The translations under genes and the position numbers were made by a program. Below, piece after piece: positions 16,886 through 25,322 of a DNA stretch of 64,000 nt. The notes beneath the pieces were generated by a model that was not told the DNA's origin, did no database searches, and worked only from the letters and a program-made list of their open reading frames with translations. Origin of the DNA: Pediococcus ethanolidurans. Its GTDB lineage: Bacteria > Bacillota > Bacilli > Lactobacillales > Lactobacillaceae. The stretch is from positions 1-64,000 of the forward strand of contig NZ_JQBY01000001.1 in assembly GCF_001437405.1 (NCBI RefSeq), given 5' to 3'. Within the stretch, counting starts at the first letter, position 1. Each line of letters starts with the position of its first letter.

Positions 16886-18806
16886 TCAAATCACCTCCTA
16901 ATTTGCTTAAAACCTCTTGAGCTGTCGTGCATCCCTCAAGTTCTTTTAATAATTTTTTATTCTCAAGAACGTCGTTAAAATACTTATAAATTTGTTCAAT
17001 TTGCGTTTGTACTTCCCGGTTCATGGCAAGAAAGAACACAACGTTCACTGAATTACCATTCCACTCAATGCCATATGAATTGATATAAACTGCAATACAC
17101 GGCTTAGCCACAAATTCAATGGGTGCATGGGGCATCGCAATATTGTCAATTGCCGTACTAGCCAACTTTTCTCGTTCTATCGCCGCATCGACAATGCCTT
17201 TTCGGCCAAAATAAAATTTCTCTAGTTGTAACCCAATTCGTTTAATGACCATTGCACGTGTTTCTTGCGTATTCGCAAAGAACATTAATCTCTTATCCAA
17301 CAAACGACTAAAGCTCCCTGAATTTTGACGATTAGTTAAAATTTCATCGGCCACGCCGCGAATTTGTTTGGCAGAACCAGTGTCCAAAAACGGGGGTACA
17401 ACTACGACCGGTGCATTGGGAACCTCAATTCGAATGGTACTAATCACTAGATCTTCGACAATCGGATGATTTTTTAACTCTTGAATGGAAGTCACCCGAT
17501 TTACTTGAATACTATCCGCAAAGAACTTTTTCACCCGTTGCTCCAATAATCGAGCCGTTCCTAGTCCCGTACTGCAGACAATTACGGCATTTACCATACT
17601 TTTTTGCCGCTCAATGTAGGCTTCGATGTGTAACGCAATAAACGCTACTTCATCTTCATTCAACGTAATGTTGAATTGTTTTTCAATTTTGGCACTAATA
17701 TCAATCGCATTATTAAACGCCAACGGGAAAAACTTCTTAATGTCTGCTGTATATGGATTATGCAGGTTCAAACCTAAATACAATCTTTTTAACGCTGATG
17801 TCACGTGAACTGTTAATCCCCGCAACAACATCTCGTCATGATTACGAATGTTATCCTCTAAAAACTGATGAATTGTATTTTGTTGAATCGGCGAAGCGGC
17901 CTTCTCCAAATTATCCTTACCAATCGGTTGTCCCTCTGCTGCCAAAATATGAATATTGATGTATTGCCGTTCATACTGTGGAATTGTGACTTTAAAGGCG
18001 GCTTCTAAAATCTTGATCAAACTGATCGTATTCATTTCTAGTTTTACAGGATGATCACTTTTCTCCAGTGTTTTATCTTTAATAATTCTTTCCATAGAAA
18101 TAATTAAATGAATGGCTAAAGATTGAAACTCATAATCTGTAAAATGAAGTGCACTCACTTGTTCAAAGCGATCTAACGAACTTAATACTTTTTGAAAAGT
18201 ATCCTTACTGAAAAATGAACGCATATCAGTTGGTATTTTTAATTCGCGGTGTACCTCTCCTTTCTTATTTTCCAAATACATCGTGTCACCCCAATACATT
18301 GTCAGTAACTCGGACATTAATTTACGTTTAGCTGATTCCGATGCAATGACCTGCATCCCTTCATGGGTAGTTTCAATCAAAGCATCATACTTAGCTAACG
18401 TGCGCTTAACTTCCTTAAAGTCACTTTCTAATGTACTTCGACTTACAAACGTGCTATCAGCAAGATCTTGAATTGTCTGTGGATAGTTGGAAAGTAGTAG
18501 TTTTGACAATATTGCAATCACACGTTCATTTTTAGTATTAGGCGTATCTGGATAAACTTTGTTTTGAATTGCGTTTTGTAGATCAGTCGTATCTCCTTCA
18601 AAGTAAATACCAACATTGCGCTTACGAATTAAGTTAATCTTGTAGGTGACAACCGTTTCAGCAATATTATCTAAATACTTTGTGATCGTTTTTCGTGATC
18701 TACCAATACTTTTGGAAATATCAGAATAATGAACAGTTCCAGTGTTAAGAATCAATTTAACAATTTGAACTTCTTGTTCGGTTAAATTTTCAATCGATTC
18801 ATGCAT
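16878..18806 (-). CDS. PRD-containing transcriptional activator (BglG/MtlR type)
   Basis: A 642-residue regulator paralogous to the one at 10.2-12.2 kb. It has an N-terminal HTH (YSDISKSIGRSRKTITKYL), a second HTH (STFVSRSTLESDF), two PRDs (YEFQSLAIHLIISMER; EVAFIALHIEAYIER), an EIIB-like domain (VIVCSTGLGTARLL) and an EIIA-like domain (NIAMPHAPIEF). ATG at 18806 is preferred to GTG at 18815 because AGGAGG is 8 nt upstream of the ATG and overlaps the GTG. First gene of the mannoside operon, so it probably activates its own transcription when the PTS domains are dephosphorylated. Confidence 0.92.
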   Translation of the reverse strand: MHESIENLTEQEVQIVKLILNTGTVHYSDISKSIGRSRKTITKYLDNIAETVVTYKINLIRKRNVGIYFEGDTTDLQNAIQNKVYPDTPNTKNERVIAILSKLLLSNYPQTIQDLADSTFVSRSTLESDFKEVKRTLAKYDALIETTHEGMQVIASESAKRKLMSELLTMYWGDTMYLENKKGEVHRELKIPTDMRSFFSKDTFQKVLSSLDRFEQVSALHFTDYEFQSLAIHLIISMERIIKDKTLEKSDHPVKLEMNTISLIKILEAAFKVTIPQYERQYINIHILAAEGQPIGKDNLEKAASPIQQNTIHQFLEDNIRNHDEMLLRGLTVHVTSALKRLYLGLNLHNPYTADIKKFFPLAFNNAIDISAKIEKQFNITLNEDEVAFIALHIEAYIERQKSMVNAVIVCSTGLGTARLLEQRVKKFFADSIQVNRVTSIQELKNHPIVEDLVISTIRIEVPNAPVVVVPPFLDTGSAKQIRGVADEILTNRQNSGSFSRLLDKRLMFFANTQETRAMVIKRIGLQLEKFYFGRKGIVDAAIEREKLASTAIDNIAMPHAPIEFVAKPCIAVYINSYGIEWNGNSVNVVFFLAMNREVQTQIEQIYKYFNDVLENKKLLKELEGCTTAQEVLSKLGGDLIE

Positions 18807-18819
18807 GTTATTCACCTCC

Positions 18820-18833
18820 TGAATACGTTTTCA
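18820..18833. promoter_or_regulatory. cre site just upstream of the second PRD-PTS operon
   Basis: TGAATACGTTTTCA fits the cre consensus with one deviation and abuts the AGGAGG ribosome site of the regulator gene. Binding of CcpA here would block transcription near the start of the operon. Confidence 0.55.
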
Positions 18834-18869
18834 ATATACCATGCAAAATTAGTTTGAAATATTCAATAA

Positions 18870-18988
18870 AGTACACTTATGAAAGTATACTTTTTGCGTG
18901 CATAAGTATCTCATAGATCGCGACTGAACTAAATGGCGATAATATCGCCATTAATAGATTTCTAAAAATGTGATTTGCGTGCAAAAGT
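18870..18988. promoter_or_regulatory. Complex operator-like region between divergent genes
   Basis: The 250-bp gap between the PRD operon and dinJ holds an imperfect palindrome (18870-18891, AGTA.ACTT..AAGT.TACT type), a 21-bp perfect palindrome at 18932-18952 with arms AATGGCGATA/TATCGCCATT, and a direct repeat TTTGCGTGCAWAAGT at 18893-18907 and 18974-18988, 81 bp apart. The palindrome has no T-tract, so it reads as a protein-binding site and not a terminator. Which regulator binds is unknown; the PRD activator is one candidate. Confidence 0.5.
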
Positions 18989-19064
18989 GCAACTTTGTAT
19001 TACAATAGGCTACACCATGTTATAATGTAGGTGGAAAATATCAACTAAAGGAGTCTCACAAATT

Positions 19065-19340
19065 ATGGACACTAAACAAAAGAAAGTCACCGTTAGCGCA
19101 CGTATTGATGCTGATTTAAAAAAACGTGCCACAACGGTTACTAAAAATATGGGTATGGATATGTCAACTGCTATTTCTCTCTTCTTAACCAAAATGGTAC
19201 AGGAAAATGCCTTACCATTTCGTCCAGAAGGTAACCCTTTAAGCCAGGCTATTTCAGAAATGAATGCTGGTGAAGGAAGATCATTTGACTCTGTAGAAGC
19301 ACTGATGAATGATTTAAATAACAGTAATCAGGATGATTAA
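19065..19340 (+). CDS. dinJ: DinJ/RelB-family antitoxin
   Basis: A 91-residue ribbon-helix-helix antitoxin that neutralises YafQ and represses the pair's promoter. The N-terminal KVTVSARIDADLKKRA and the following helices (MGMDMSTAISLFLTKMV) are the RelB/DinJ signature, and LPFRPEGNPLSQAI is typical of the toxin-binding part. AAGGAG lies 11 nt before the ATG; a TATAAT at 19020-19025 overlaps a CTACA/TGTAG inverted repeat (19010-19030) that could be the autoregulatory operator. The gene overlaps yafQ by 8 nt. Confidence 0.92.
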   Translation: MDTKQKKVTVSARIDADLKKRATTVTKNMGMDMSTAISLFLTKMVQENALPFRPEGNPLSQAISEMNAGEGRSFDSVEALMNDLNNSNQDD

Positions 19341-19611
19341 AACGATCACACGAGTGCCCACATTTAAACGACAATACAAACGACTAAACAAAAAACATTA
19401 TGATACGCAGCTTTTGAAAACAGCTATCACAGCATTAGTTGAACAAAATACCGACTTACTAAGAACAAAATATCATGATCATCATTTGATTGGTATGCAC
19501 GGTCTACGGGAACTGCACATTCTAAGTGATTGGCTCTTAGTATATTCAATAGATGAAAGTTCTTTACAACTGTATTTGCTTGCAACTGGATCGCATGATG
19601 AGGTTTTATAA
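19333..19611 (+). CDS. yafQ: YafQ-family mRNA interferase toxin
   Basis: A 92-residue RelE-fold endoribonuclease expected to cut mRNA in the ribosome A site. The family pattern is intact: DHHLIGMHGLRELHILSDWLLVY (positions about 53-75) and the C-terminal LLATGSHDEVL with the catalytic histidine. It overlaps the dinJ 3' end by 8 nt (ATGATTAA), the usual arrangement. An additional antitoxin-like gene follows 38 bp downstream, but it is broken. Confidence 0.92.
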   Translation: MIKTITRVPTFKRQYKRLNKKHYDTQLLKTAITALVEQNTDLLRTKYHDHHLIGMHGLRELHILSDWLLVYSIDESSLQLYLLATGSHDEVL

Positions 19612-19649
19612 ACTAGGAAAACTGAAAATATAAGAATGAAGGGATAAGG

Positions 19650-19921
19650 ATGTCAGAAACCAGAAAATTAGTTTCATGGGAAGATTTAGGAAAAAATCTT
19701 CATTTAGTTAATAAACACGATGATAAAATCATTGATATTCTTACAGACTTAATGGCAGAACGTATTAACTCCGGCATTTCTGCAGTTAAATTTGCAAAAG
19801 AATTGGTATGAAGCCCTCTCAGCTATCAAAGATTGAAGCTCTCGATAGCATTCCAACTTTTGCAACGTTAAACCGTTACGCAAACGGATTGGGACATGAA
19901 TTAGAAATCAAGATTGTGTAA
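19650..19921 (+). pseudogene. Frameshifted Xre/HigA-like antitoxin gene
   Basis: Two short frames, 19650-19811 (53 codons) and 19808-19921 (37 codons, joined by ATGA), together spell one ~90-residue Xre-type antitoxin: LMAERINSGISAVKFAKEL, then [G]MKPSQLSKIEALDSIP, then TLNRYANGLGHELEIKIV. Loss of one G near 19805-19807 (GAATTGG-TATGAAG, expected GAATTGGGTATGAAG) breaks the helix-turn-helix exactly between its helices. An AGGGATAAGG site precedes the first ATG. It follows yafQ on the same strand, so yafQ is flanked by two antitoxin genes. A programmed frameshift is possible but there is no slippery heptamer. Confidence 0.72.
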
Positions 19922-19950
19922 GTAATCAGTATCATTAAAATGAATAAAAC

Positions 19951-19986
19951 AAAAGCCATCTGCAAATTCACTTTACAGATGGTTTT
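19951..19986. terminator. Bidirectional terminator between convergent genes
   Basis: CCATCTG (19956-19962) pairs with CAGATGG (19976-19982), flanked by AAAA and TTTT. It lies between the plus-strand toxin-antitoxin genes and the minus-strand hicB gene. Confidence 0.75.
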
Positions 19987-20013
19987 ATTCTGATTAGTCA
20001 TAAAACACAAAAT

Positions 20014-20418
20014 CTACAATCCGAGTTTAGCCTTCAAGGCATTAGTCATCGTCTCTGAAAAGTTGATGTCATGTTCACGTCCCAATTCATTCAAATAACT
20101 TGGGATGGTAATTGTTTTCTTGATCGTTCGATTATCTGACATTCTGCGAAACTTAGCTAAATCAATGTCAACATAAGTTACAATCGTATCTTTCGAAGCT
20201 TTTACATTGAAACTCGGTTTAGGGAGCGGTAACCCAACATTTTGCCGTGCTACTCCTTCTTCTGAAATTGCGTCACGTGCCATTTCAATTGCCTCACTAA
20301 GAGTAGAACCACTTGTATCACTATCAAAATCAATAATGTGAACCAGATATAAATTAGCCTTTTCTTGTTTAACAATCACCGGATATGCTGCTTTAACGTT
20401 TTGGTATTTTTTCTGCAT
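20014..20418 (-). CDS. hicB: Orphan HicB-family antitoxin
   Basis: A 134-residue HicB: a degenerate RNase-H-like domain (YPVIVKQEKANLYLVHIIDFD, TSGSTLSEAIEMARDAI, then LPLPKPS) followed by a ribbon-helix-helix DNA-binding segment (KKTITIPSYLNELGREHDINFSETM). The start at 20418 is preferred to 20454 because GGGGG lies 7 nt upstream. No hicA toxin (a ~60-80 residue dsRBD-like protein) is found on either side, so it is an orphan: it may be a relic, a regulator, or an antitoxin acting on a toxin elsewhere. Confidence 0.85.
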   Translation of the reverse strand: MQKKYQNVKAAYPVIVKQEKANLYLVHIIDFDSDTSGSTLSEAIEMARDAISEEGVARQNVGLPLPKPSFNVKASKDTIVTYVDIDLAKFRRMSDNRTIKKTITIPSYLNELGREHDINFSETMTNALKAKLGL

Positions 20419-20535
20419 GGAATGCCCCCAAAATTCATCTACCATAGAAATCACATAACAAGCTAGAATTTTTTACATTCTTAGTCTCTATTTTGCTTTA
20501 AATAAGTATACCATATTACACGTGTGAATTTAATG

Positions 20536-20868
20536 CTAAATAAAAACATCTTCTAAACAAGCTCGTTCCTGAACTTTGTTTACAGCCGCTTCTTTTGATT
20601 CTAACTTTACTCCGATTTCTAATTCAGGCTCACGTGCACATCGATTCAACATTGTTAAAGACGGCATTGAATCTAATTTCGCTAACTGAAATTGCTTCAC
20701 ATTAATGGTTTGAGTAATTTTTTTGTGAGAAATAACTCGATCAATTCTTTCAGTTTGCAATCTAGCAAGTGTAGCCATTATCACCATTTTTTCATCGGTA
20801 ATACTAGTAATTGATTTTTTATATTCATTCCAGTTATCATAATCAGTTACTCTTTTTTGATTTATTCG
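20536..20868 (-). pseudogene. Degenerate Xre-type antitoxin relic
   Basis: The frame TDYDNWNEYKKSIT...DEKMVIMATLARLQTERID...VKQFQLAKLDSMPSLTMLNRCAREPELEIGVKLE parallels the broken antitoxin at 19.65-19.92 kb position by position (L..L..ERI...IS; QL.K..S.P...LNR.A; ELEI). The frame is open from 20868 but has no start codon before ATG at 20787, which would cut off the N-terminus, and residues of the DNA-binding helix are missing. If translated from 20787 the product has 83 residues. It directly follows the HigA-like gene. Confidence 0.55.
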
Positions 20869-20872
20869 CTAG

Positions 20873-21205
20873 TTAAACGGTCACCCAATCATAGCGTTTG
20901 AGAAACTTTTCTGATTTACCATTCGTATCTTCTGGTTGGTTCTCCTTAGCTACCCGCAATTTATAATGTAAATCTAAATTCAACAACAAAACACTGGATA
21001 TTCCCATAACTGTTTCAATTCGCAAAGCAAGCGTTTCACTAATAAACTTCTTTCTCCGTAATATTTCGGAAATATGCTTTTGACTAACACCCAACCTGTC
21101 TGCTAAATCAGTTTGCGTAATTTTATAATAATCCATGGTTTCTCGAATTAGATCCGCAGCTGATGATGTATGATACTTTCTAATTTTATTTTCTCGATGC
21201 AACAT
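20873..21205 (-). CDS. HigA-type HTH protein, apparently truncated
   Basis: A 110-residue Xre protein with a clear HTH at about 27-62 (ITQTDLADRLGVSQKHISEIL, RRKKFISETLALRIETVMG) of the HigA/VapI class, then VLLLNLDLHYKLRVAKE. In HigA-type antidotes this motif (WLNLQ.NYDL) is followed by a short tail or, in long forms, by a peptidase-like domain; here the protein stops at FLKRYDWVTV, which resembles the beginning of a longer domain. GGGGG precedes the ATG at good distance. No HigB toxin is next to it. It could still act as a repressor. Confidence 0.75.
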   Translation of the reverse strand: MLHRENKIRKYHTSSAADLIRETMDYYKITQTDLADRLGVSQKHISEILRRKKFISETLALRIETVMGISSVLLLNLDLHYKLRVAKENQPEDTNGKSEKFLKRYDWVTV

Positions 21206-21285
21206 TTAAATCAACCCCCACCATCAATATACCATATAGGTATATTAGTGTCTGCTCTTTCAATTCGATTAAACCTAACTCAATC

Positions 21286-21317
21286 AAAAAAAGCCTTACC
21301 ACTTGAGATAAGACTTT
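21286..21317 (-). terminator. Terminator of the sigma-54 glucoside operon
   Basis: On the minus strand AAAGTCTTA and TAAGGCTTT (21309-21317 with 21290-21298) form a stem with one mismatch, followed by a run of T residues. It lies 20 bp beyond the GH31 gene, the last of the operon. Confidence 0.75.
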
Positions 21318-21336
21318 AAAATTTAAAACAATTCTT

Positions 21337-23592
21337 CTATAACGCTCCCACTAATTCCAGCAACATCTCCGCAACTCGTGGTTGTTCCAATGTATTGAGA
21401 TAGCTAACTTTTTGCGTTAAACTAGAATCTTTTCGTAAATTATTCCAGATTGCTTTTTTTAAATCGAAAGAGATTTTGGCATGCTGCAACTTTGTGTAAA
21501 TCAAATTCAACACTAATTGCGAATCCACTTCAAACTTAAGCGACACAGTGATGTCTGCTTTTGAAGCATTCACTTGAACCTGATTTTCATCATTGTTAAC
21601 CACATTGCCACTTGGTACAAAGACAATCTGACGCTGCGTTGGAATGATTGCTTCAGGATCATTCGTCTGTACTTTGATCGTATTAACACCATCAAACTCA
21701 AACGTTGTCTTAGCAACCGCCCCATTTTGATGTTCAACCAACGTATACTGATTAGCCTTACCAGGATAAACACGAACCGTTAATTTTTCAGGGAGTTGTT
21801 CAATATTCTCCATATAATTTTCGTTCAATGGCACAATACCACCAGCTTTGACAAATACCGGATAGCCATTTTCTGAACGAGAAGCATTGATAAAAGTACC
21901 ACCGACATACTTTACGCCAGTGAAGAAATCGTACCAATCACCTTCAGGCAACCACACTTTAACCTGTGCTTCGGCGGTCACTTCATCACTAGGTTCAGTG
22001 ATCGCTGCCACCATCAATTCACTTCCAAAGTAATATTGATTAGGCACAGTGTAAGCTTCTTTATCATCAGGATGTTTGTAATAAACTGGCTCAACCAACG
22101 GCACACCATTTTGATGCGTCAGATCATTAGCCGTGTCCAAATAAGGGACCAAAGAACTGCGTAAACGTAGAAACTGCGTCATTACCTGACGGGCATTTTC
22201 ATCATAGTTCCAAGGTTCCTTACCCATAAACGGATTTTCTGAACTATGCAGACGATTAATCGGACTAAACACCCCAAATTGCATCCAGCGCAACGTTAAT
22301 TCGCTATCATATGCCCCATTCATATGACCACCGATATCGTGACTCCACCAAGTATACCCAATGTTTGAAGCGGTGGATGTAAAGTATGGTTGAAATTGTA
22401 GTGATTTCCAGCTTGCCACAGTGTCACCCGAAAATCCTAATGGGTAACGATGACTTCCGGGACCCCCATAACGAGAAAGAGTTAAACCGTTGCCAGAATG
22501 CTGGTTAGCGTTATCTTGATACACATAATGATTAAGTAACCAAAGCGGATCCACCTGAGTGTCGCTTCGATTTTGGCCTTGTTGCCAATCGATCCACCAA
22601 AAATCAATGCCATCCTTTTCCAAAGGTCGATGAACATCTTCAAAGTAGGTTTTTCGATATAACGGATTTTGAAAATCAAACAAAGCTGGTTCTTCTTCAT
22701 CCGCATTTAAGCCTAAGCGTTTGGCCACTTTAGGATAAGCATCTTCAAATGCCCGTACCCCAGCAGCAGGATGATCATTAATCGTTACATGTTTGCCTTG
22801 ATCATGTAACCACTGAATCAATTTTTTGTGATCGGGAAACAACTTTTTGTTCCAAGTGTATCCCGTCCAGCCACTACCAAAACGTGCTGGCACATCATGA
22901 ACGAGATGCCAGTCCATATCCATGACGGCTACTGAAATCGGAATTTCTTCCTTATTAAATCGTTCAAACAGTGCTTTGTATTCGGTCTGTGTATATGGCC
23001 AGTACCGACTCCACCAATTTCCTAAAGCATAGCGTGGAATTAATGGTGTGAACCCCGTTAATTGATAGTAGTCTTTTAAAGTTCCTTCAAAGTCATGACC
23101 ATATGCAAAATAGTAATAATCTAATTCTGAGTTCTGTCTAACTTGAAATTTACCCTCAGATAGAATAAATGATTTAGAATCATTTAAATAAGAAAAGCCA
23201 TCCTTAGCCATCAAACCGTCTTCCAAAGGAATCTCGCCATCTGCCTTATCAAGAGTTCGTGCTGTTCCTTTCAAATTTTTTTTAATTTTTTCTCCAAAGT
23301 ACCAACGACTCATGTAAGTACCGTAATTATAGGCAGCATCAATATAGAGAGTGCCCGGCGTGAACTTTCCGCCATCATAATATAAATGAATAAATTTAGT
23401 AATAATTTCAATTTGATGATTTTTACGATTTTTAAAAACTTGAAATTCTGGTTTTTTGAAATCTCGATTTTGAACCACTTGTGTAGTTCGATCTTCAAAT
23501 TGACCATTATCAGAATATTCTAATCTAATTAATCTCTCAGTTAGAACTGTAAAACGATAATTGGTTCCCTTAATGATACTTTCAGAATTCAT
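21337..23592 (-). CDS. Glycoside hydrolase family 31 (alpha-glucosidase-like)
   Basis: A 751-residue cytoplasmic GH31 enzyme. N-terminal beta-sandwich, then a TIM barrel with nucleophile D335 in FWWIDWQQG and acid/base D390 in GFSGDTVASW; SHDIGGH and RLHSS complete the active-site loops, followed by C-terminal beta domains. There is no signal peptide. The WIDWQQ variant marks a subgroup whose substrate I cannot assign; alpha-glucosides are likely because the neighbouring GH13 and the mannose-family PTS form one operon. Last gene, 20 bp after the GH13 gene. Confidence 0.9.
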   Translation of the reverse strand: MNSESIIKGTNYRFTVLTERLIRLEYSDNGQFEDRTTQVVQNRDFKKPEFQVFKNRKNHQIEIITKFIHLYYDGGKFTPGTLYIDAAYNYGTYMSRWYFGEKIKKNLKGTARTLDKADGEIPLEDGLMAKDGFSYLNDSKSFILSEGKFQVRQNSELDYYYFAYGHDFEGTLKDYYQLTGFTPLIPRYALGNWWSRYWPYTQTEYKALFERFNKEEIPISVAVMDMDWHLVHDVPARFGSGWTGYTWNKKLFPDHKKLIQWLHDQGKHVTINDHPAAGVRAFEDAYPKVAKRLGLNADEEEPALFDFQNPLYRKTYFEDVHRPLEKDGIDFWWIDWQQGQNRSDTQVDPLWLLNHYVYQDNANQHSGNGLTLSRYGGPGSHRYPLGFSGDTVASWKSLQFQPYFTSTASNIGYTWWSHDIGGHMNGAYDSELTLRWMQFGVFSPINRLHSSENPFMGKEPWNYDENARQVMTQFLRLRSSLVPYLDTANDLTHQNGVPLVEPVYYKHPDDKEAYTVPNQYYFGSELMVAAITEPSDEVTAEAQVKVWLPEGDWYDFFTGVKYVGGTFINASRSENGYPVFVKAGGIVPLNENYMENIEQLPEKLTVRVYPGKANQYTLVEHQNGAVAKTTFEFDGVNTIKVQTNDPEAIIPTQRQIVFVPSGNVVNNDENQVQVNASKADITVSLKFEVDSQLVLNLIYTKLQHAKISFDLKKAIWNNLRKDSSLTQKVSYLNTLEQPRVAEMLLELVGAL

Positions 23593-23612
23593 TGCACTCC
23601 TCCTCGTAACAG

Positions 23613-25322
23613 TTAATATTCTTGTTTTGTTTTGATAAGATAAACTACAGCTGCATACGGCTGTAAAATAATGTTTCCATTATCATCCCATTCATAATGA
23701 TCTCCATTACTAATCAAAACCTTATGCTTTAATTGTTTCAAATCTATTGGTACTTTATATTGAATAGTTTCATGTGCAAAGCTACAGATAACTAACAGAA
23801 TTTCATCGGAATTAACCCGCTCGTAACTAAACACCTGTGAATTATTATCTATTAATCGATATTCTCCTGTGGTTACAATTGAATAATTGTGACGAAGCCA
23901 TATAAGTTTTTGGTAGTAATAGAAAACTGAATTAGGATCTTTTTTTGCTTGGTCAACGTTGATATCTTTAAAATTCGAATTAACTTTTAACCAAGTTCTA
24001 TTAAAACTACTAAAACCGGCATTTTTACTGTCACTCCATTGCATTGGCGTTCTAGCGTTATCACGCGATTTCATGTGAATGGTCTTCATAATATCTTCTT
24101 TTGATAAATGATAGTCATTTTGAAAACGCTTATAAACATCTAAAGTTTCTAAATCATTATAATCGGAAATCCTAGTATCATGCAGATTGGTCATTCCAAT
24201 CTCTTCACCTTCAAAAATATACGGTGTTCCTTGCATCATATGTAAAAGAGTACCTAACATTTTTGCTGAAACAACACGATACTTTCCGTCGTCACCAAAT
24301 CGAGATACAGCTCTTGCCTGGTCATGATTACTCCAATATAGACTATTCCAACCGTGATGTTTTGCCATCTCTGTTTGCCATCGGCTTAAAACAATTTTTA
24401 AATCTTTTAATTTAAATCGATTTTTGGAAAATTTACCATACTTACCATAATCAAGATGCATGTGATCAAAGTGAAACACCATGTCTAATTCATGGCGTCT
24501 TCTGTCAACATATTTTACTGCTTCCTCAATATTAGTATGAGGTGTTTCTCCTACAGTCACCACATCATAATGTCTCAAAACTTGACTATTCATTTCTTTT
24601 AAATAATCGTGAACTTTGGGACCATTTGCTGCTCCATAATAATAATCACCAAACTTTTTCTGCTGAACAACTGGTCCATCAGGGAAATCTGCTTTTTTTG
24701 AAATTAAGTTGATTACGTCCATTCGGAAACCATCAATTCCTTTGTTCAACCAAAAACGCATGATGTCAAACACTTCTTGCCTTACTTTTGAATTCTCCCA
24801 ATTTAAGTCTGGCTGTTGTTTGGCAAATAAGTGTAAATAATATTGTCCAACAGTGTTGACGTATTCCCATGAAGATCCGCCAAAGCTAGATCCCCAGTTG
24901 TTTGGTTCATGATTATTCACAGGATCCTTCCATATATAATAATCATGATAAGGATTATTTTTAGATTTTTGACTTTCTTTGAACCAAGGATGCTGATCTG
25001 AAGTATGATTTACCACTAGATCCAGAATTATTTTCAAACCCAGTTCATGAGCTTTTTTTAACAATTGATCAAAATCGGTCATTGTACCTAAACTTGAATC
25101 AATAGTACGATAATTTGAAATATCATAACCATTATCAATATGAGGAGAATCATAAATTGGATTTAACCAAATAATATCTGCTCCTAGTTCTTTGATGTAA
25201 TTCAGTTTCTCTGTAATTCCATTTAAGTCTCCAACGCCATCATCATTTGAATCATTAAAGCTTTTCGGATACACCTGATACACAACGCTTTTTTGCCACC
25301 ATTTCAATGAATCACTCATCAT
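23613..25322 (-). CDS. GH13 oligo-1,6-glucosidase / dextran glucosidase-like
   Basis: A ~569-residue alpha-amylase-family exoglucosidase. Catalytic residues are in GFRMDVINLI (nucleophile D202), TVGETPH (acid/base E259) and WSNHDQ (D334). The residue after the nucleophile is Val, the GH13_31 hallmark of alpha-1,6 specificity (Thr in alpha-1,4 enzymes). PNNWGSSFGGSSWEY is the DexB/MalL signature, so trehalose-6-phosphate hydrolase is less likely. The start is at 25322 (or 25319), inside the end of the EIIA gene, with GAGG 9 nt before. It probably cleaves isomaltose-type sugars or their 6-phosphates imported by the same operon. Confidence 0.88.
   Translation of the reverse strand: MMSDSLKWWQKSVVYQVYPKSFNDSNDDGVGDLNGITEKLNYIKELGADIIWLNPIYDSPHIDNGYDISNYRTIDSSLGTMTDFDQLLKKAHELGLKIILDLVVNHTSDQHPWFKESQKSKNNPYHDYYIWKDPVNNHEPNNWGSSFGGSSWEYVNTVGQYYLHLFAKQQPDLNWENSKVRQEVFDIMRFWLNKGIDGFRMDVINLISKKADFPDGPVVQQKKFGDYYYGAANGPKVHDYLKEMNSQVLRHYDVVTVGETPHTNIEEAVKYVDRRRHELDMVFHFDHMHLDYGKYGKFSKNRFKLKDLKIVLSRWQTEMAKHHGWNSLYWSNHDQARAVSRFGDDGKYRVVSAKMLGTLLHMMQGTPYIFEGEEIGMTNLHDTRISDYNDLETLDVYKRFQNDYHLSKEDIMKTIHMKSRDNARTPMQWSDSKNAGFSSFNRTWLKVNSNFKDINVDQAKKDPNSVFYYYQKLIWLRHNYSIVTTGEYRLIDNNSQVFSYERVNSDEILLVICSFAHETIQYKVPIDLKQLKHKVLISNGDHYEWDDNGNIILQPYAAVVYLIKTKQEY

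Noticed and set aside
19650-19921. Two separate small genes joined by ATGA
   Set aside because: The two peptides together form one Xre domain, and a single inserted G restores it; separate functions are unlikely.
23613-25322. Trehalose-6-phosphate hydrolase (TreC) as the GH13 call
   Set aside because: The PNNWGSSFGGSSWEY segment and Val after the nucleophile point to oligo-1,6-glucosidase/dextran glucosidase, and no trehalose EIIBC is nearby.
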